A DNA stretch of 64,000 nucleotides from Dastarcus helophoroides (lineage: Eukaryota; Arthropoda; Insecta; Coleoptera; Bothrideridae), in NCBI GenBank assembly GCA_028583605.1, contig CM053328.1:36483722-36547721 (forward strand), given 5' to 3'. The position numbers were made by a program, and so were the translations under genes. Position 1 is the stretch's first letter; every line of letters starts with the position of its first letter. Under the pieces are notes generated by a model. That model was not told the DNA's origin and did no database searches. It was given only the letters and a program-made list of their open reading frames with translations. Positions 11,750-24,600 of this stretch are shown here, in pieces.

Positions 11750-13640
11750 AGTAAAATTGGGAAAAAAAGTAGAATTTTGGGAACAAATTGAAATTTCAAG
11801 AACAAAACAAACTGACGATCTGAAAAAAATATAAATTGACGGAAAAAGCTTAATTTTGATGAAAATTTTAAAAGGAAAGACGAATTTTAAAAGTCAACTC
11901 AAAACTTCGAGAAAATTCTTGAACTTTAAAGAAAGTTGAACTTTTTCGAAGTTATATTCTGAGAATAAAAGCAAACTTTCAAAACAAAGTTGAATTTGAA
12001 GAAAGAAGTCTGAAAAAATATAAAAATGAGAAGAAAATAGGAAAAAATGAGGAAATTTTGGGAGAAACTCGCATTTAGATCGAAGTCGAAATAATGCGTA
12101 TTTAAAAAAAAAAAGGTAAATTTGGGAACGAAAGTAGAATTTTGGGATTAAATTAAAATTTCAAGAACAAAACGAACTGACGAGCTGAAAAAATATAGAT
12201 TTGTAGAAAAAGTTTAATTTTAAGGACAATTTTGAAAAGAAAAACGAATTTTAAAAATAAACTCGAAACTTCGAGAAAATTCTTGAACTTTAAAGAAAGT
12301 TGAACTTTTTCGAAGTATATTCTGAGAATAAAAGCAAACTTTCAAAACAAAGTTGAATTTGAAAGGAGTCGGAAAAAATATAAAAAATGAGAAGAAAATA
12401 GGAAAAATTAATGAAATTTTAGGAGAAACTCGCCATTTAGATCGAAGTCGAAACAAGGCGCATTTCGAAAAAAAAGTAAAATTGGAAAAGAAAGTAGAAT
12501 TTTGGGAATACATTGAAATTTCAAGAACAAAACGAACTGACGAGCTGAAAAAAATATAGATTTGCAGAAAAAGTTTAATTTTTAGGAAAATTTTGAAAGG
12601 AAAGTCGAATTTTAAAAATAAATTCGAAACTTCAAGAAAATTCTTGAACTTTAAAGAAAGTTGAACTTTTTCGACATTTTATTTTGAGAATAAAAGCAAA
12701 CTTTTAAAACAAAGTTGAATTTGAAGGGAGAAGTCGGAAAAAATATAAAAAAAGAGAAGAAAATGGGAAAAAATGATGAAATTTTGGGAGAAACTCACAT
12801 TTAGATCTAAGTCGAAACAAGGCGTATTTTGAAAAAAAGTAAAATTGGAAAACAAAGTAGAATTTTGGGAATAAATTAAAATTTTAAGAACAAAACGAAC
12901 TGACGAGCTGAAAAAATATAGATTTGCAGAAAAAGTTTAATTTTGAGGACGATTTTGAAAAGAAAGACGAATTTTAAAAATAAACTCGATACTTCGAGAA
13001 AATTCTTGAACTTTAAAGAAAGTTGAACTTTTTCGAAGTATGTTATGAGAATAAAAGCAAACTTTCAAAACAAAGTTGAATTTGAAAGAAGGAGTCGGAA
13101 AAAATATAAAAAATGAGAAGAAAATAGGAAAAATTAATGAAATTCTAGGAGAAACTCACCATTTAGATCGAATTCGAAATAAGGCGTATTTCGAAAAAAA
13201 GTAAAATTGAAAAACAAAGTTGAATTTTGGGAATAAATTAAAATTTCAAGAACAAAACGAACTGAAGAACTGAAAAAAATATAGATTTGCAGAAAAAGTT
13301 TAATTTTGAGGAAAATTTTGAAAGGAAGGACGAATTTTAAAAATAAACTCGATACTTCGAGAAAATTCTTAAACTTTAAAGAAAGCGAACTTTTTTGAAG
13401 TTATATTTGGAGAATAAAAGCAAACTTTCAAAACAAAGTTGAATTTGAAGGGAGAAGTTGAAAAAAATATAAAAAATGAGAAGAAAATAGGAAAAAATGA
13501 TAAAAATTCGAGAGAAAATCACCATTTATTCTTTGAGAGTGGATTGAACATAAAAAAAATTAGATCAAAGTCGAAACAAGGCGTATTTTGAAAAAAAGGT
13601 TAAATTGGGAAAATAACTTAAAATTTAAAAAAAAACTTCA
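11750..13640. repeat. Satellite array, about 362-bp period, five copies
   Basis: The word ACTGACGA(G/T)CTGAAAAA (the last copy reads ACTGAAGAAC) begins at 11811, 12176, 12536, 12899 and 13261, giving spacings of 365, 360, 363 and 362. Other words, such as CGAACTTTTTCGAAG and AAATGAGAAGAAAATAGG, keep the same phase. The copies differ by perhaps 10%. The array sits wholly inside gene A intron 1 and is purine-rich on the + strand. Confidence 0.8.
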
Positions 13641-14062
13641 TTTTGAGAAATAGGTTGAAGCTTCCAAAAAACAATATTTTTCAGAATTTTCCAAATTGTT
13701 AATTTTCTGGAAATTTTTATTATTTTTTGGAAAAAAATTGATTAAATTTCTAGGAAAAGGGCATTTTTAAAAAAATCACCTGGGTTTCTACAGAAAGTCG
13801 AATTATAACAGTTTAAATTTTCAGACAAAGCCAAATTTTGATAAGAATAAAGAAATTTTGACAACAAAGGTACAATATATTTGAAAAAACGTCTGAATTT
13901 AGAAAAATATATATTTTCGTTTGACTGCATAAAACAAAAGAGAGCAATGGCCCCACCCTACCTCACTATGACTATACCCACAGAAATATGGAATATTTTC
14001 TTGAAATTCAACCTTTGACCTCAACTTCAAAATCGAAATATCTATTTTAATATTAACTCTAA

Positions 14063-14371
14063 ACTCTACATTTTAAAACTTTTTTGGTGGCATTTTAACC
14101 TTAAATCAAAACCCTAGAGAAATATCTAGTTAACAAAGTTTGTATTTTTTCTGAAAATTTAAACGTTTTTATCAAAATGTTGACTTTTCTTTTGAATTGG
14201 AAGCTGCCAAATTGAAAAAAAACTTCGCATTGATGTCGAGCAAACAAATTTGCTCGAAAGCGATCTCGAGCAAATTTGTTTGCGGAAAAATCCAGAGTTT
14301 GTTAACTAAATATTTCTCTAAAGTTTCAGTTTAAGGTCAAAATGCCACAAAAAAATTTCAAAATGTAGAGT
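14063..14371. mobile_element. Foldback element immediately upstream of gene A exon 2
   Basis: Arms of about 80 bases at 14063-14142 and 14292-14371 are inverted copies. They share AACTCTACATTTT, GGCATTTT and TAGAGAAATAT, with TAGTTAACAAA at the inner end. The centre holds a second perfect-looking palindrome, GAGCAAACAAATTTGCTC and its partner. It ends about 70 bases before the splice acceptor of exon 2. Confidence 0.75.
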
Positions 14372-14439
14372 TCGTGAAAAATAACACGCATTCAAATTAG
14401 TTTTATTTAAATAAATACCAAGTTTTATTTAATTTTCAG

Positions 14440-14898
14440 ATTCCAGTTGTATTATGTGCCATAGCTACCCTAGCCCAAGCCAAAGCTGGTGGTTACGGTC
14501 TGCTAGGAGGTGTAGGTGGTTACGCAACTAGTTACGGAGGCGGTTACAACGGTTACGGGACTGGTTACAATTCAGGTTACGGCGGTATAGGTTACGGAGG
14601 CATCTACGGCGGTTACCGACCGGGTTACAGTGGTTATAAACCCGGTTGGTATGGTGGATCCAGTGGTTGGTATCCTGGCACTTCGTACGGTGGCATCAAA
14701 CCTTTTTCAAAACCTTGGTACGGTAGCGGCAGTTATGGCGGCTATGGGGGCTATGGGGGCTACGGTGGATATGGAGGTTACGGCGGGTATGGTGGGCATG
14801 GAGGTTATAGACCTGGTTATGGTGGATACAGACCTGGTTATGGTGGATATGATGGAACTAATTACTTAGGAGGTTCAGGAATACACGATTATTATTGA
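14440..14898 (+). CDS. Gene A, exon 2: Gly/Tyr-rich secreted protein
   Basis: The exon starts after the acceptor AATTTTCAG in phase 0 and ends at TGA (14896-14898). With exon 1 it encodes 156 residues. Residues 1-18 are a signal peptide (h-region IPVVLCAIATLA, cleavage after AQA or AKA). The mature chain is almost entirely Gly, Tyr, Ser and Pro: GGYGGYGG runs near residues 107-125, then two RPGYGGY repeats, and a short C-terminal tail GGSGIHDYY. No catalytic domain or chitin-binding R&R consensus is present. Gly/Tyr-rich secreted chains of this kind occur in insect cuticle, eggshell and silk, where Tyr can be crosslinked. The cuticle-like role is inferred from composition and gene structure. 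I do not recognise a named family. The frame is intact. Confidence 0.85.
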   Translation: MPVVLCAIATLAQAKAGGYGLLGGVGGYATSYGGGYNGYGTGYNSGYGGIGYGGIYGGYRPGYSGYKPGWYGGSSGWYPGTSYGGIKPFSKPWYGSGSYGGYGGYGGYGGYGGYGGYGGHGGYRPGYGGYRPGYGGYDGTNYLGGSGIHDYY

Positions 14899-14938
14899 TT
14901 AGACTGTAGTAGCTTGTATTATATTTTTATTTATTGTT

Positions 14939-14944
14939 AATAAA
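14939..14944 (+). terminator. Poly(A) signal of gene A
   Basis: AATAAA lies 41 bases after the stop codon. It is the first such hexamer in the 3' flank. A duplicated copy lies at 15203-15208. Confidence 0.7.
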
Positions 14945-15004
14945 ATTTTTATAGAGAGTTTTGGTTTTCTTTCTTGACGATAAATCTTGGAACGTCACGT
15001 ACGA

Positions 15005-15230
15005 ATTCAGACTCTGTTACGGTGTCTACAGATTAGTTGTAACAGAACTAATTCCTTGGAAGGCTCAGGAATACAAGACTATTAGTGATTAAAGTCTAAT
15101 TGGTCTAATTAGAGTCTATTCGATAATATTCTTGTATAATCCAAGCTACTAGAGTTTTATCATTAGAGTGTAGTGGCCTGTATTATATTTTTATTTATTG
15201 TTAATAAAATTTTTATAGAGAGTGTTGATT
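15005..15230 (+). pseudogene. Duplicated 3' end of gene A
   Basis: The 3' terminal coding and untranslated sequence of gene A is repeated here. GGAACTAATTACTTAGGAGG of gene A appears as an AGAACTAATTCCTTGGAAGG version at about 15045. The copy continues through CAGGAATAC to TTATTTATTGTTAATAAAAT (about 15191-15210), which includes a second poly(A) signal at 15203-15208. The copy has no signal peptide, lost its Gly/Tyr frame and gained about 50 extra bases before the 3' UTR part. It is a partial tandem duplication rather than a second gene. Confidence 0.7.
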
Positions 15231-15772
15231 TTCTTCTTTGTCGAGTTGTTATATAAATTTTGCAAGTCAGGTATGTGGGAAGTGGTCAAAAAAGAATCAA
15301 ATGTGGGCGATGACACACATTTTGCAATTCGCTATATTTTTGCATAATTAGTTGAACTAAAAGATAATAAAAATATGCATCATGTATTATTAAAACAATA
15401 TTCGATTTTAATAATTCCTATTTAATAATTACTGATAACAAATCATTTGCAAACGGTAAAAAAATCCTGCTTAATTGCAATATTAATCAGTTAAAAACCT
15501 TGTAATATACACAATTTCAAATAATAAACAATAATGGGACATCTATAATGTATTCAAATTTTCTAATTACGAACATCTTAGCTACAATAGCGTATTATGT
15601 AATTTTTATGTAATTCGATTAAAATCCTTACTCTCACTTTCAAGAGATATATAATTCAAGTTCTAGTTCTCCTACATCTCTTGATCTTAAACGATTTCAT
15701 TTCACGACGGTTCCTCTGATTTGGTAAAGAGTGTCTTATGCATTCCACTGAGTCAATTTTTTTGTGTTAAAA
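15231..15772. other. Intergenic DNA between genes A and B
   Basis: AT-rich, apparently single-copy sequence. The last 100 bases should contain the gene B promoter, but no convincing TATA box was found. An initiator-like GAGTCAATT lies about 22 bases before the ATG. Confidence 0.4.
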
Positions 15773-15796
15773 ATGTATAAGTTATCTACCCTTTTG
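15773..15796 (+). CDS. Gene B, exon 1 (start codon microexon)
   Basis: Eight codons (MYKLSTLL) are followed by a perfect donor, GTAAGT, at 15797. Joined in phase 0 to the exon at 26162 they give MYKLSTLL plus VLISLTYA, a complete signal peptide with predicted cleavage after TYA (residue 16). The bases before the ATG are TTAAAA. The intron that follows would be 10.4 kb. The join rests on phase, donor quality and reconstruction of the signal peptide; no transcript evidence was available. Confidence 0.75.
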
Positions 15797-15967
15797 GTAA
15801 GTAAAAATTGTCACATTGCTTCCTTCTAAAAATCTAGTATTCATCAACTGAAAACTGCTTGAAAGTTTATATAACTTGAAAGCAATAATTTATTATATTG
15901 TCCCTACATTTTACTTTCGATTTATCTTCTGCAATTAAATTTAGAAGTAAAATATATTATACAGAAT

Positions 15968-16164
15968 CAAGAAGGGATTTAGATTTGATGAGGCCCTAAA
16001 TTATTTCACATATGGGGTCAGTGTTGCGAACAAAAAAAAGATTCACACCAACAATTTTATCGACTTAAAAAAGGTCTTCAATCCTATTCGGGGGCTCCTT
16101 AAGCCTCAAGATGGTGAGGGCCCTAAGGTGTAGCTTGTGTAGCTTATAGGTAAATCCAGCACTG
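15968..16164. mobile_element. Small non-autonomous hAT-like element (MITE)
   Basis: The right end reads GTAAATCCAGCACTG, the reverse complement of the common hAT terminus CAGTGCTGGATTTAC. The left end, CAAGAAGGGATTTAG, is a degraded match. The flanking octamers TACAGAAT (15960-15967) and CACAGAAT (16165-16172) agree at seven of eight positions, as expected for an aged 8-bp target duplication. It is 197 bp long and non-coding. Confidence 0.6.
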
Positions 16165-16195
16165 CACAGAATACAAAAACTCTTCCCATTTCGAT

Positions 16196-16342
16196 GGTTT
16201 TGGTGGAACGGAATGACCCTTGATTATCTTCAAAAATTTAAATACAAAACTTGTCCCCCGAAACCAAGAAAGATTAAAAAACATCCTTTGTTGTGTTTAT
16301 TATTCTTTCTTGGCTTCAGGGGACAAGTTTTGTATTTCATTT
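16196..16342. mobile_element. Foldback MITE, family F1, short form
   Basis: TTTTGGTGGAACGGAATGAC on the left and GGGGACAAGTTTTGTATTTC on the right are joined at a shortened centre near AACATCCTTTGTTGTG. Confidence 0.7.
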
Positions 16343-16669
16343 CGATGGTGCCTTCAGTTATCATTTTTGTCTGCTGCAATTGTGTTTAATAGGACTAGTT
16401 AGTGATCAGTTTGATGACTTTTTGCAACAAGGAGCGAAGTGACAAAAATATTAAATGTTGGATGTTAAGCTTATAGTTCAAAAGAAGTAATAATCTTTAC
16501 TGCAAAAAACAATCTTTGCTGCATATTAAATGTTGGATGTTAAGCTTATAGTTCAAAAGAAGTTATAATCTTTACTGCAAAAAACAATCTTTGCTGCAAA
16601 AAAAAACCTTATTTTAAAATCTAACTCGATCCATTAACCGAAGGACCAATCAAGTGAATGACTTGCAGA
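16343..16669. other. Short intronic direct repeat
   Basis: Unique-looking intronic DNA apart from a roughly 70-bp direct repeat: AATGTTGGATGTTAAGCTTA occurs near 16452 and 16528, each followed by TACTGCAAAAAACAATCTTT. No gene seen. Confidence 0.5.
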
Positions 16670-16815
16670 AGGTTTTTTTTTTGGTGGTCGAACTGATCCT
16701 TGGTTATCTTCAAAAATTGAAATACAAATCTTTTCCCCTGGAACCTAGAAAGATTAAAAAACACAACAGAGGTTGCTCTAATGCGTTTCGATAACCAAGC
16801 TATCATCTTCAGAGA
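16670..16815. mobile_element. Foldback MITE, family F1, left half
   Basis: The left arm runs from TTTTTTGGTGGTCGAACTG to the central stem AAGCTATCATCTTCAGAGAG and then stops. The right arm is missing. Confidence 0.7.
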
Positions 16816-16949
16816 GATACTGGTGCCAAAAAGTTTTGGCTCCTTTCTATAAAACAAGAACCTAACAACAATACATTATTTTTTTTAGAGGCGTAGCTGG
16901 AAAAGGGCTGGCTAAAGTAGTTAACTATAAATGTATTTTCAACTGTGAC

Positions 16950-19900
16950 GACGTTTTTCAGAAATTTCCATTTATTTTTTCAAAATTTCTCCTCATCTTG
17001 AAATGTCAAAATTTTCTCAAAATATCGCTTTTTTCACAATATTTGTCTTTTTATTTTGAAATTTCAAACTCATTTTTTAAATTCGATTTCCTTTATTTGA
17101 TCAAAATCTGTCTTTTAAGAAATTTTGAATCTCTATCTCAATTTTTTTCGAAATTCCACTATTTATGAAAATTCGACTTTCTGAAAACTTCGACTTGTTT
17201 GAAATCCGAATTTCGGCAACTTTCGATTTGTCTACCACAATTTGCTTTTATTTAAAAATTTGAGAAATATTTTCATAAAAAAGTAACAATTTTGGAAAAT
17301 AGTTTTTTGCTTATTTTAAAATTACGGAACAAATTTTAAATTTGAAACTTCAAGCAAAAACTTTGGAAGGTAAATGTTGCCTATAAATTTCTTCTTTAAA
17401 CACTAAACTGCGAGAAAATACATTCTTACTTTTTTCATAAAATTTCTACTTTAAACTCAAAATTTCGATACTTTTGAAAGATTTAATTTTTTTACAAAAA
17501 TTCGAATTTTCGATATTACCGTCGAAATATCAAGTTAAAAAACGAAAATTTTAACTTATTCTTAAAATGTAACTCATTTTATTTGATCAAAATCTGCCTT
17601 TCTCAAAACTTTGAATTTTCATCTCAAAATAATTCGGTTTTTTTTCGAAATTCCATTTCTTACAATTCCATCATTTCCTAAAATTCGACTTCCTGAAAAC
17701 TTCGACTTCTTTCATAATCCGACTTAGCAAATTTCGATTTGTTTACCAGAATTTGCTTTTACCTCAAAATTTGGCGAATCTGTTCATAAAAAAATTCACA
17801 ATTTTGAAAAAATTCTTTTGGTAATTTTAAAATTTTGAAACAAATTTTAAATTTAAAATTTCCAGCGAAAACTTGGGATGGTGAGGTTTGTTTATAAGTT
17901 TCTTCTTAGAACTTGAAATTTCGAACCAATTCATTTTTACTTTTTTTAAGAAAATCTACTTTAAACTCAAAATTTCGATATTTTTGAAATATTAGGAATT
18001 GTTGAAAATTTGTACTTTTTTAAGCTTAAAAATGAAATTTTGAAACGAATTTTTAACTTCGGGCGAATTCATTCTTACTTTTTTAAAAAAAATTCTAATT
18101 TAAACTCAAAACTACGATACTTTTGAAAGATTTAGAATTTTTCTTCAAAAATTCGAGTTTACAATATTACAGTCGAAATGTCAAGTTTAAAAACAAAATT
18201 TTCAACTTATATTTAAAATTTTACTTTCTTTATTTGATTAAAATCTGTCTTTCTCAAAAATTTGAATTTGTATCTTTACATTCTTCTTTTTTTTCAAAAT
18301 GCCGCTATTTCTTAAAATTCGAATTTCTGAGAACTTGGACTCCTTTCAAAATCTAAATTTCTGTAAATTTCGATTTGTTTACCAAAAATTTGCTTTCTTC
18401 TTAAAATTGGGCAAATCTTTTCCTAAAAAAGTCACAATTTTGAAAAATATCTTTTGGTAATTTTTAAATTTTGGAACAAATTTCAAATTTCTTTTTAGAA
18501 CTTAGGACTTTAAGCAAACTTATTCTTAATTTTTTTAAAAAATCTCTAATTTAAACTTAATATTTCGATATTTTTGATAGATTTAGAATCTGTGTTCAAA
18601 AATTCGACTTTTCAATATTACAGCCGTAATATCAAGTTTGAAAACAAAATTTGTCACTTATTTTAAAAATTTGACTTCTTTCATTTAACCAAAATCTGCC
18701 TTCAGCAAAATTTTGAATTTTTATCTCAAAATTTCTGGTAATTTTTTCTCAATTTCACCATTTCTCAAAATTCGACTTTCTGAGAGCTTGGACTCCTTTC
18801 AAAATCTGAATTTCTGTAAATTTCGATTTGTTTACCAAAAATTTGCTTTCTTCTCAAAATTTGGCAAATCTTTTACTAAAAAAGTCACAATTTTGAAAAA
18901 TATCTTTTGGTAATTTTAAAATTTTGAAACAAATTTTAAATTTCTTTTTAGAACTCAAGACTTTAAGCAAACTTATTCTTAATTTTTTCAAAAAATCTCT
19001 AATTTAAACTCAATATTTCGATATTTTTGATAGATTTAGAATTTTTCTTCAAAAATTCGAGTTTTCAATGTTACTGTCGAAATGTCAAGTTTAAAAACGA
19101 AATTTTAGACTTATTTTTAAATTTTGACTTATTTCATTTTACTAAAATCTGCCTTTCTCAAAATTTTAAATTTTTATCTCAAAATTCTTCGTTTTTTTTC
19201 AAAATTCCACTATTTCTCAAAATTCGACTTTCTGAGAACTTCCACTTCCTTCAAAACCCGAATTTGTGTAAATTTAGATTTGTTTACTAGAATTTGCTTT
19301 TACCTCAAAATTTGGCGGCTCTATTCATGAAAAAAGTAACAATTTGGAAAAATATTCTTTAGTAGTTTTAAAATGTCGAAGCAAATCTTAGATTTGGAAC
19401 TTCAAGCAAAAACTTTGGAAGGTAAGTTTTGTTTATAAATTTCTTCTCAGGACTCGAAATTTCTAGAAAATTCGTCCTTACTTTTGTCAGAAAATTTCTA
19501 TTTTAAACTTAAAATGTTGATATTTTTGAGAGATTTAGAATCTGCCTTTAAAAATTTGACTTTTTAATATTACAGTCGAAATATCAAGTGTAAAAACTAA
19601 ATTTGTCATTTATTTTAAAAATTTGACTTCTTTAATTTAACCAAAATCTGCCTTTAGCAAAATTTTAAATTTTATCTCAAAGTTCTTGCTACTTTTTTCG
19701 CAATTTCACCAGTTCTCAAAATTCGACTTTCTGAGAACTTCGACTTCTTTCAAAACCTGAATTTGTGTAAATTTAGATTTGTTTATCAGAATTTGCTTTT
19801 TTTCCCAAAATTTAGCAAATCTTTTTATAAAAAAAGTCACAATTTTGAGAAATATCTTTTGGCAATTTTAAAATTTCGAAGCAAATGTTAAATTTGAAAC

Positions 19901-21620
19901 TTCAAGCGAAAACTTCTAAAGAAAAGTTTTGTTTATAAATTTCTTTTTAGAACTCGAAACTTTGAGCAAATTTATTTTTAATTTTTTTTTAAAATCTCTA
20001 GTTTAAACTCAATATTTTGATATTTTTGACAGATTTAGAATTATTCTTCAAAAATTAGAATTTTCAATGTTACTGTCGAAATGTCAAGTTTAAAAACGAA
20101 ATTTCTACCTTATTTTTAAAATTTGACTTATTTTATTTGATCAAAATCTGCCTTACTCAAAATTTTGAATTTTTATCTCAAAATTCTTCGTTTTTTTTAC
20201 GAAATTTTACGAAATTCCACTATTTCTCAAAATTCGACTTTCTGAGAACTTCGACTTCTTTCAAAACTCGAATTTGTGTAAATTTAGATTTGTTTACCAG
20301 AATTTGCTTTTACCTCAAAATTTGGCGGCTTTTTTCATGAAAAAAGTAACAATTTGGAAGAATATCCTTTAGTAATTTTAGACTTTCGAAGCAAATCTTA
20401 GATTTGAAACTTCAAACGAAAACTTTGGATGTTAAGTTTTCTTTGCAAATTTCTTCTCAGGACTTAAAACTTCGACAACATTGGTCCTTTCTTACTTACT
20501 TAATTTCTATTTTAAACTCAAACTTTTGATATTTTTGAGAGATTTAGAATCTGTCTTCAAAAATTCGACTTTTCAATATTACAGCCGAAATATTAAGTTT
20601 GAAAACAAAATTTGTCACTTAGTTTAAAAATTTGACTTCTTTTATTTGACCAAAATCTGCCTTCAGCAAAATTTTGAGTTTTTATCTCAAAATTTCTGGC
20701 AATTTTTTCGCAATTTTACCAGTTCTCAAAATTCTACTTTCTGAGAGCTTGGACTTCTTTCAAAATCTCAATTTCTGTAAATTTTGATTTGTTTACCAGA
20801 ATTTGCTTTTTTCTCAAAATTTGCTAAATTATTTTATAAAAAAGTCACAATCTTGAAAAATATCATTTGGTAATTTTAAAATTTTGAAACAAATTTTAAT
20901 TTTTAAACTTCAAACAAAAACTAGGGAGGGTAATTTAAGTTTTTTCTTAGAACTCGAAATTTCGTGAAAATTTATTCTTATTTTTTTCCAATAATCTTTA
21001 ATCTAAACTCAAAACTACAATATCTTTGATAGATTTAGAATTTTTCTTCAAAAATTCCAGTTTTCAATATTACAGTCGAAATGTCAAGTTGAGAAACAAA
21101 CTTATTTTAAAAATTTTACTTCTTTTATTTGTCAAAATCTGCCTCTCTCAAAAATTTAAATTTGTATCTCGAAATCCTTCGTTTTTTTCGAAATTCCACC
21201 ATTTCTCAAAATTCGACTTTCTGAGAACTTCGACTTCTTTGAAAATCTGAATTTTTGCTTTTTTTTCAAAATTTGGCGAATCTTTACATAAAAAGAGTCA
21301 CAATTTTGAAAAATATCTTTGGTAATTTTAAAATTTTGAAAACAATTTTAAATTTGAATTTTCAAGCAAAAGTTTGGGATGGAAGGTTTTGTTTATAAGT
21401 TTCTTCTTAGAACTTGAAATTTGGAGCCAATTCATTATTACTTTTTTTCACAAAATCTACTTTAAAGTCAAAATTTCGATATATTTGAAATATTAGGAAT
21501 TTTCAATGATTTGTACTTTTTTAAGCTTAAAAATGAAATTTTTCAACGAATTTTTAATTTGAAACTTCGAGCGTAAATTTGGGAACGTACGTTTTTATTT
21601 TTAATTTATTCTTCGAAACT
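16950..21620. repeat. Pyrimidine-rich array, 450-510 bp period, in gene B intron 1
   Basis: About nine diverged copies are marked by TTGATCAAAATCTG-like words near 17094, 17581, 18233, 18687, 19137, 19641, 20136, 20641 and 21127. Most spacings are 450-505, with one of about 650. Further shared words are TTCGACTTTCTGAGAAC and GTTTACCAGAATTTGCTTT. The + strand is T/C-rich, the opposite skew to the array that follows. The short Phe-rich open frames here are repeat accidents. Confidence 0.75.
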
Positions 21621-21639
21621 TTGAGCAAATACTCCAACT

Positions 21640-24600
21640 TTAAAAGATTGAAACCAAAGAATGTAAAAGTTTAAGAAGAAAAGTTACATTTTGAGAACGA
21701 ATCGACCTTTCGAAAGAACTGAATTAAGGGGAAGAGTTTCAAACTTTAAAAACAATAAAAACATCTCAAAAACAGAAATTAGGAAAAAAGACAAAATCTT
21801 CAAAATTCAACACTTTGAGGAAATGCTTAAAAATTTAGAGAAAGTCACTCCGAAATGTCACGTTTAAAACTGATTTCAAAACAAATTTCAAATCTAAAAT
21901 TTCGGACGCAAACTTGGAACCGAAAGTTTTTTTAATAAATTTTCCAATTTTAAAAAACTAGAAACCCAAGAAAGTTAAAATTTTAAGAAGAACAGTAACA
22001 CTTTGAGAATAAGTTGACCTTTCAAAAAAAGAACTGAATTTAGGAGAAAAAATTTGAGAAAAATAGAAGCATCTGATAAAACAAAATTTGGGAAAAGAAG
22101 ACCAAAAAAAAATTGGTCAAAATTCAACTTTATACTGGAAATTTTTACTGTTTTTTTTTTCAAAAATAGGTCAAGTTTTGAGTCGAAATTTTGGGTGTAG
22201 CTCCGAAAAAAATATTTGGTCAAAAAACCGATTTTAAACAAAAAAGTCGACCTTTTGAAAAAAAAAGAACTGAATTGAGGGGACGAGTTTTAATCTTTAA
22301 AAACAATAAAAACATCTCAAAAAACAAAAATTTGAAAAAAAGAGAAAATTTTCAAAACATGTCCAACATTTTGAACAAAAGCTTAAAAATTCAGAGAAAG
22401 TTACGCCGCAATGTCACGTTTAAAACCGATTTCAAAACAAATTTGAAGCCTGAAATTTCGGACGTAAACTTGGGAACATAAGTGTTTTTTCATAAACTTT
22501 TTCTTAAAATCCGAAACTTCGAGAAAATGTTCCAATTAAAAAAAAACTTGAAATCCAAGAAAGTTAAATTTTAAAAAGAACAGTTACACTTTGAGAATGA
22601 GTGACCTTTTAGAAAAAGAACTGAATTTGGGGAAAAAAATTTGAGAAAAATAAAAGCATCTCAAAAAACAAAATTTTGGGGAACAAGACCAACAAAAAAA
22701 TTGGTCAAAAGTTCGACTTTATGCTCGACATTTTCATTGGCTTTTTTCCAAAAATAGGTCGAGTTTTGAGTCGAAGTTTTGGGTGTAATCTGAAAAAAAA
22801 TATTTGGTCAAAAGACTGATTTTAAATTAAAAAGTAGACTTTTCAAAAAAGAAGAACTGAATTTAGGGGAAGAGTTTTAATCTTTAAAAATAATAAAAAC
22901 ATCTCAAAAAATAGAATTTCGACAAAAAAGACAAAATTTTCAAAAAAAGTTTAACACTTTGAGCAAATGCTTAAAAATTAAGAGAAAGTCACGCCAAAAT
23001 TTCGGACGTAAACTTGGGAATGTAAGCTTTTTTTATAAACTTTTTCTTAAAATTCGAAACTTCGAGAACATTTTTCAACTTTAAAAAACTTGAAACCTAA
23101 AAAACAACAAGTCAAAAAAAGAACTGAATTAAGGGGAAAAAATTTGAGAAAAATAAAAGCATCTCAAAAAAACAAAATTTTGGGAAACGAGACAAAAAAA
23201 ATGGTCAAAAGTTAGTCTTTATACTTGATATTTTCACTGGTTTTTTTTCCAAAAATAGATCGAGTTTTGAGTCGAAATTTTACGTGTAATCTCAAAAAAA
23301 ATATTTGGTCAAAAGACTGAATTTAAACTAAAAAGTCGACTTTTCAAAAAAGAAGAATTGAATTTAGGGGAAGAGTTTTAATCTTTAAAAACAATAAAAT
23401 TTAAATTTTAAGAAGAACAGTTACACTTTGAGAATGAGTTGACCTTTTAAAAAAAGACATGAATTTAGGGAAAAAATTTTAAAAAATTTGAGAAAAATAA
23501 AAGCATCTCATAAAGCAAAATTTTGGGAAACAAGACCAAACAACAAGTTGGTCAAAAGTTCGACTTTATGATCGATATGTTCATTGGCTTTTTTTCCAAA
23601 AATAGGTCCAGTTTTGAGTCTAAATTTTGGGTGTAATCCCGAAAAAAATATTTGGTCGAAAGATCGATTTTAAACAAAAAAGTCGACCTTTCAAAAAAAG
23701 AACTGAATTTAGGGGAAGAGTTGTAATCTTTTAAAACAATAAAAACCTCTCAAAAACCAGAATTTTTAAAAAAAGACAACATTTTCAAAAAAAGTTCAGC
23801 ACTTACAGCAAATGCTAAAAAATTGAGAGAAAGTCACACCAAAATGTCACGTTTGAAACCGATTTCAAAACAAATTTAAAATCTGAAATTTCGGACGCAA
23901 ACTTGGGAACGTAGATTTTTTTATAAATTTTTTCTTAAAATTCGAAACTTCGAATTTTCCAACTTTAAATAAGTTGAAGCCCAAGAAAGTTAAATTTCAA
24001 GAAAAACAGTTACACTTTGAGAACGAGTCAACCTTTAAAAAAAGAACTGAATTTAGGGAAAAAAATTTCAAAAATTTGAAAAAATAAAAGCATTTCAAAA
24101 AACGAATTTTTGGGAAACAAGACCAAAAAAGAAATTGGTCAAAAGTGCGACTTTATACTCGACAAAGTCACAGGTTTTCTTTTAAAAGTAGGTCGAGTTT
24201 TGACTCAAAATTTTGGGTGTAATCCAGAAAAAAATATTTGGTCAAATAACCGATTTAAAACTAAAAATTTTTAGTGTTCTTTTTTCCAAAAAAAATATTA
24301 ATTTTTGAGATAAAATTTTGTGTATAATCCCGAAAGAATTTTTAGAATTTAAAATCGAAATGTCATCTTTAAACCAAAATCAAACTAGAAATATTGTTGG
24401 GGAAGAAAACCACCGAAAAAACGAAATTTTGGGAAACAAGACCAAAAAAGAAATTGGTCAACAAAAGTTCGACTTTATACTCGACATTGTCACTGGTTTT
24501 CTTTCAAAAACAGGTCGAGTTTTGATTCGAAATTTTGGGTGTAATCCCGAAAAAAATATTTGGTCAAAAGACCGATTTTAAACTAACAATTTTTAGTGTT

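Noticed and set aside
22191..22481. 96-codon and similar Lys/Asn-rich frames in the 21.6-24.9 kb array
   Set aside because: They arise from repeat units, are not conserved from unit to unit, and lack start context and domains.
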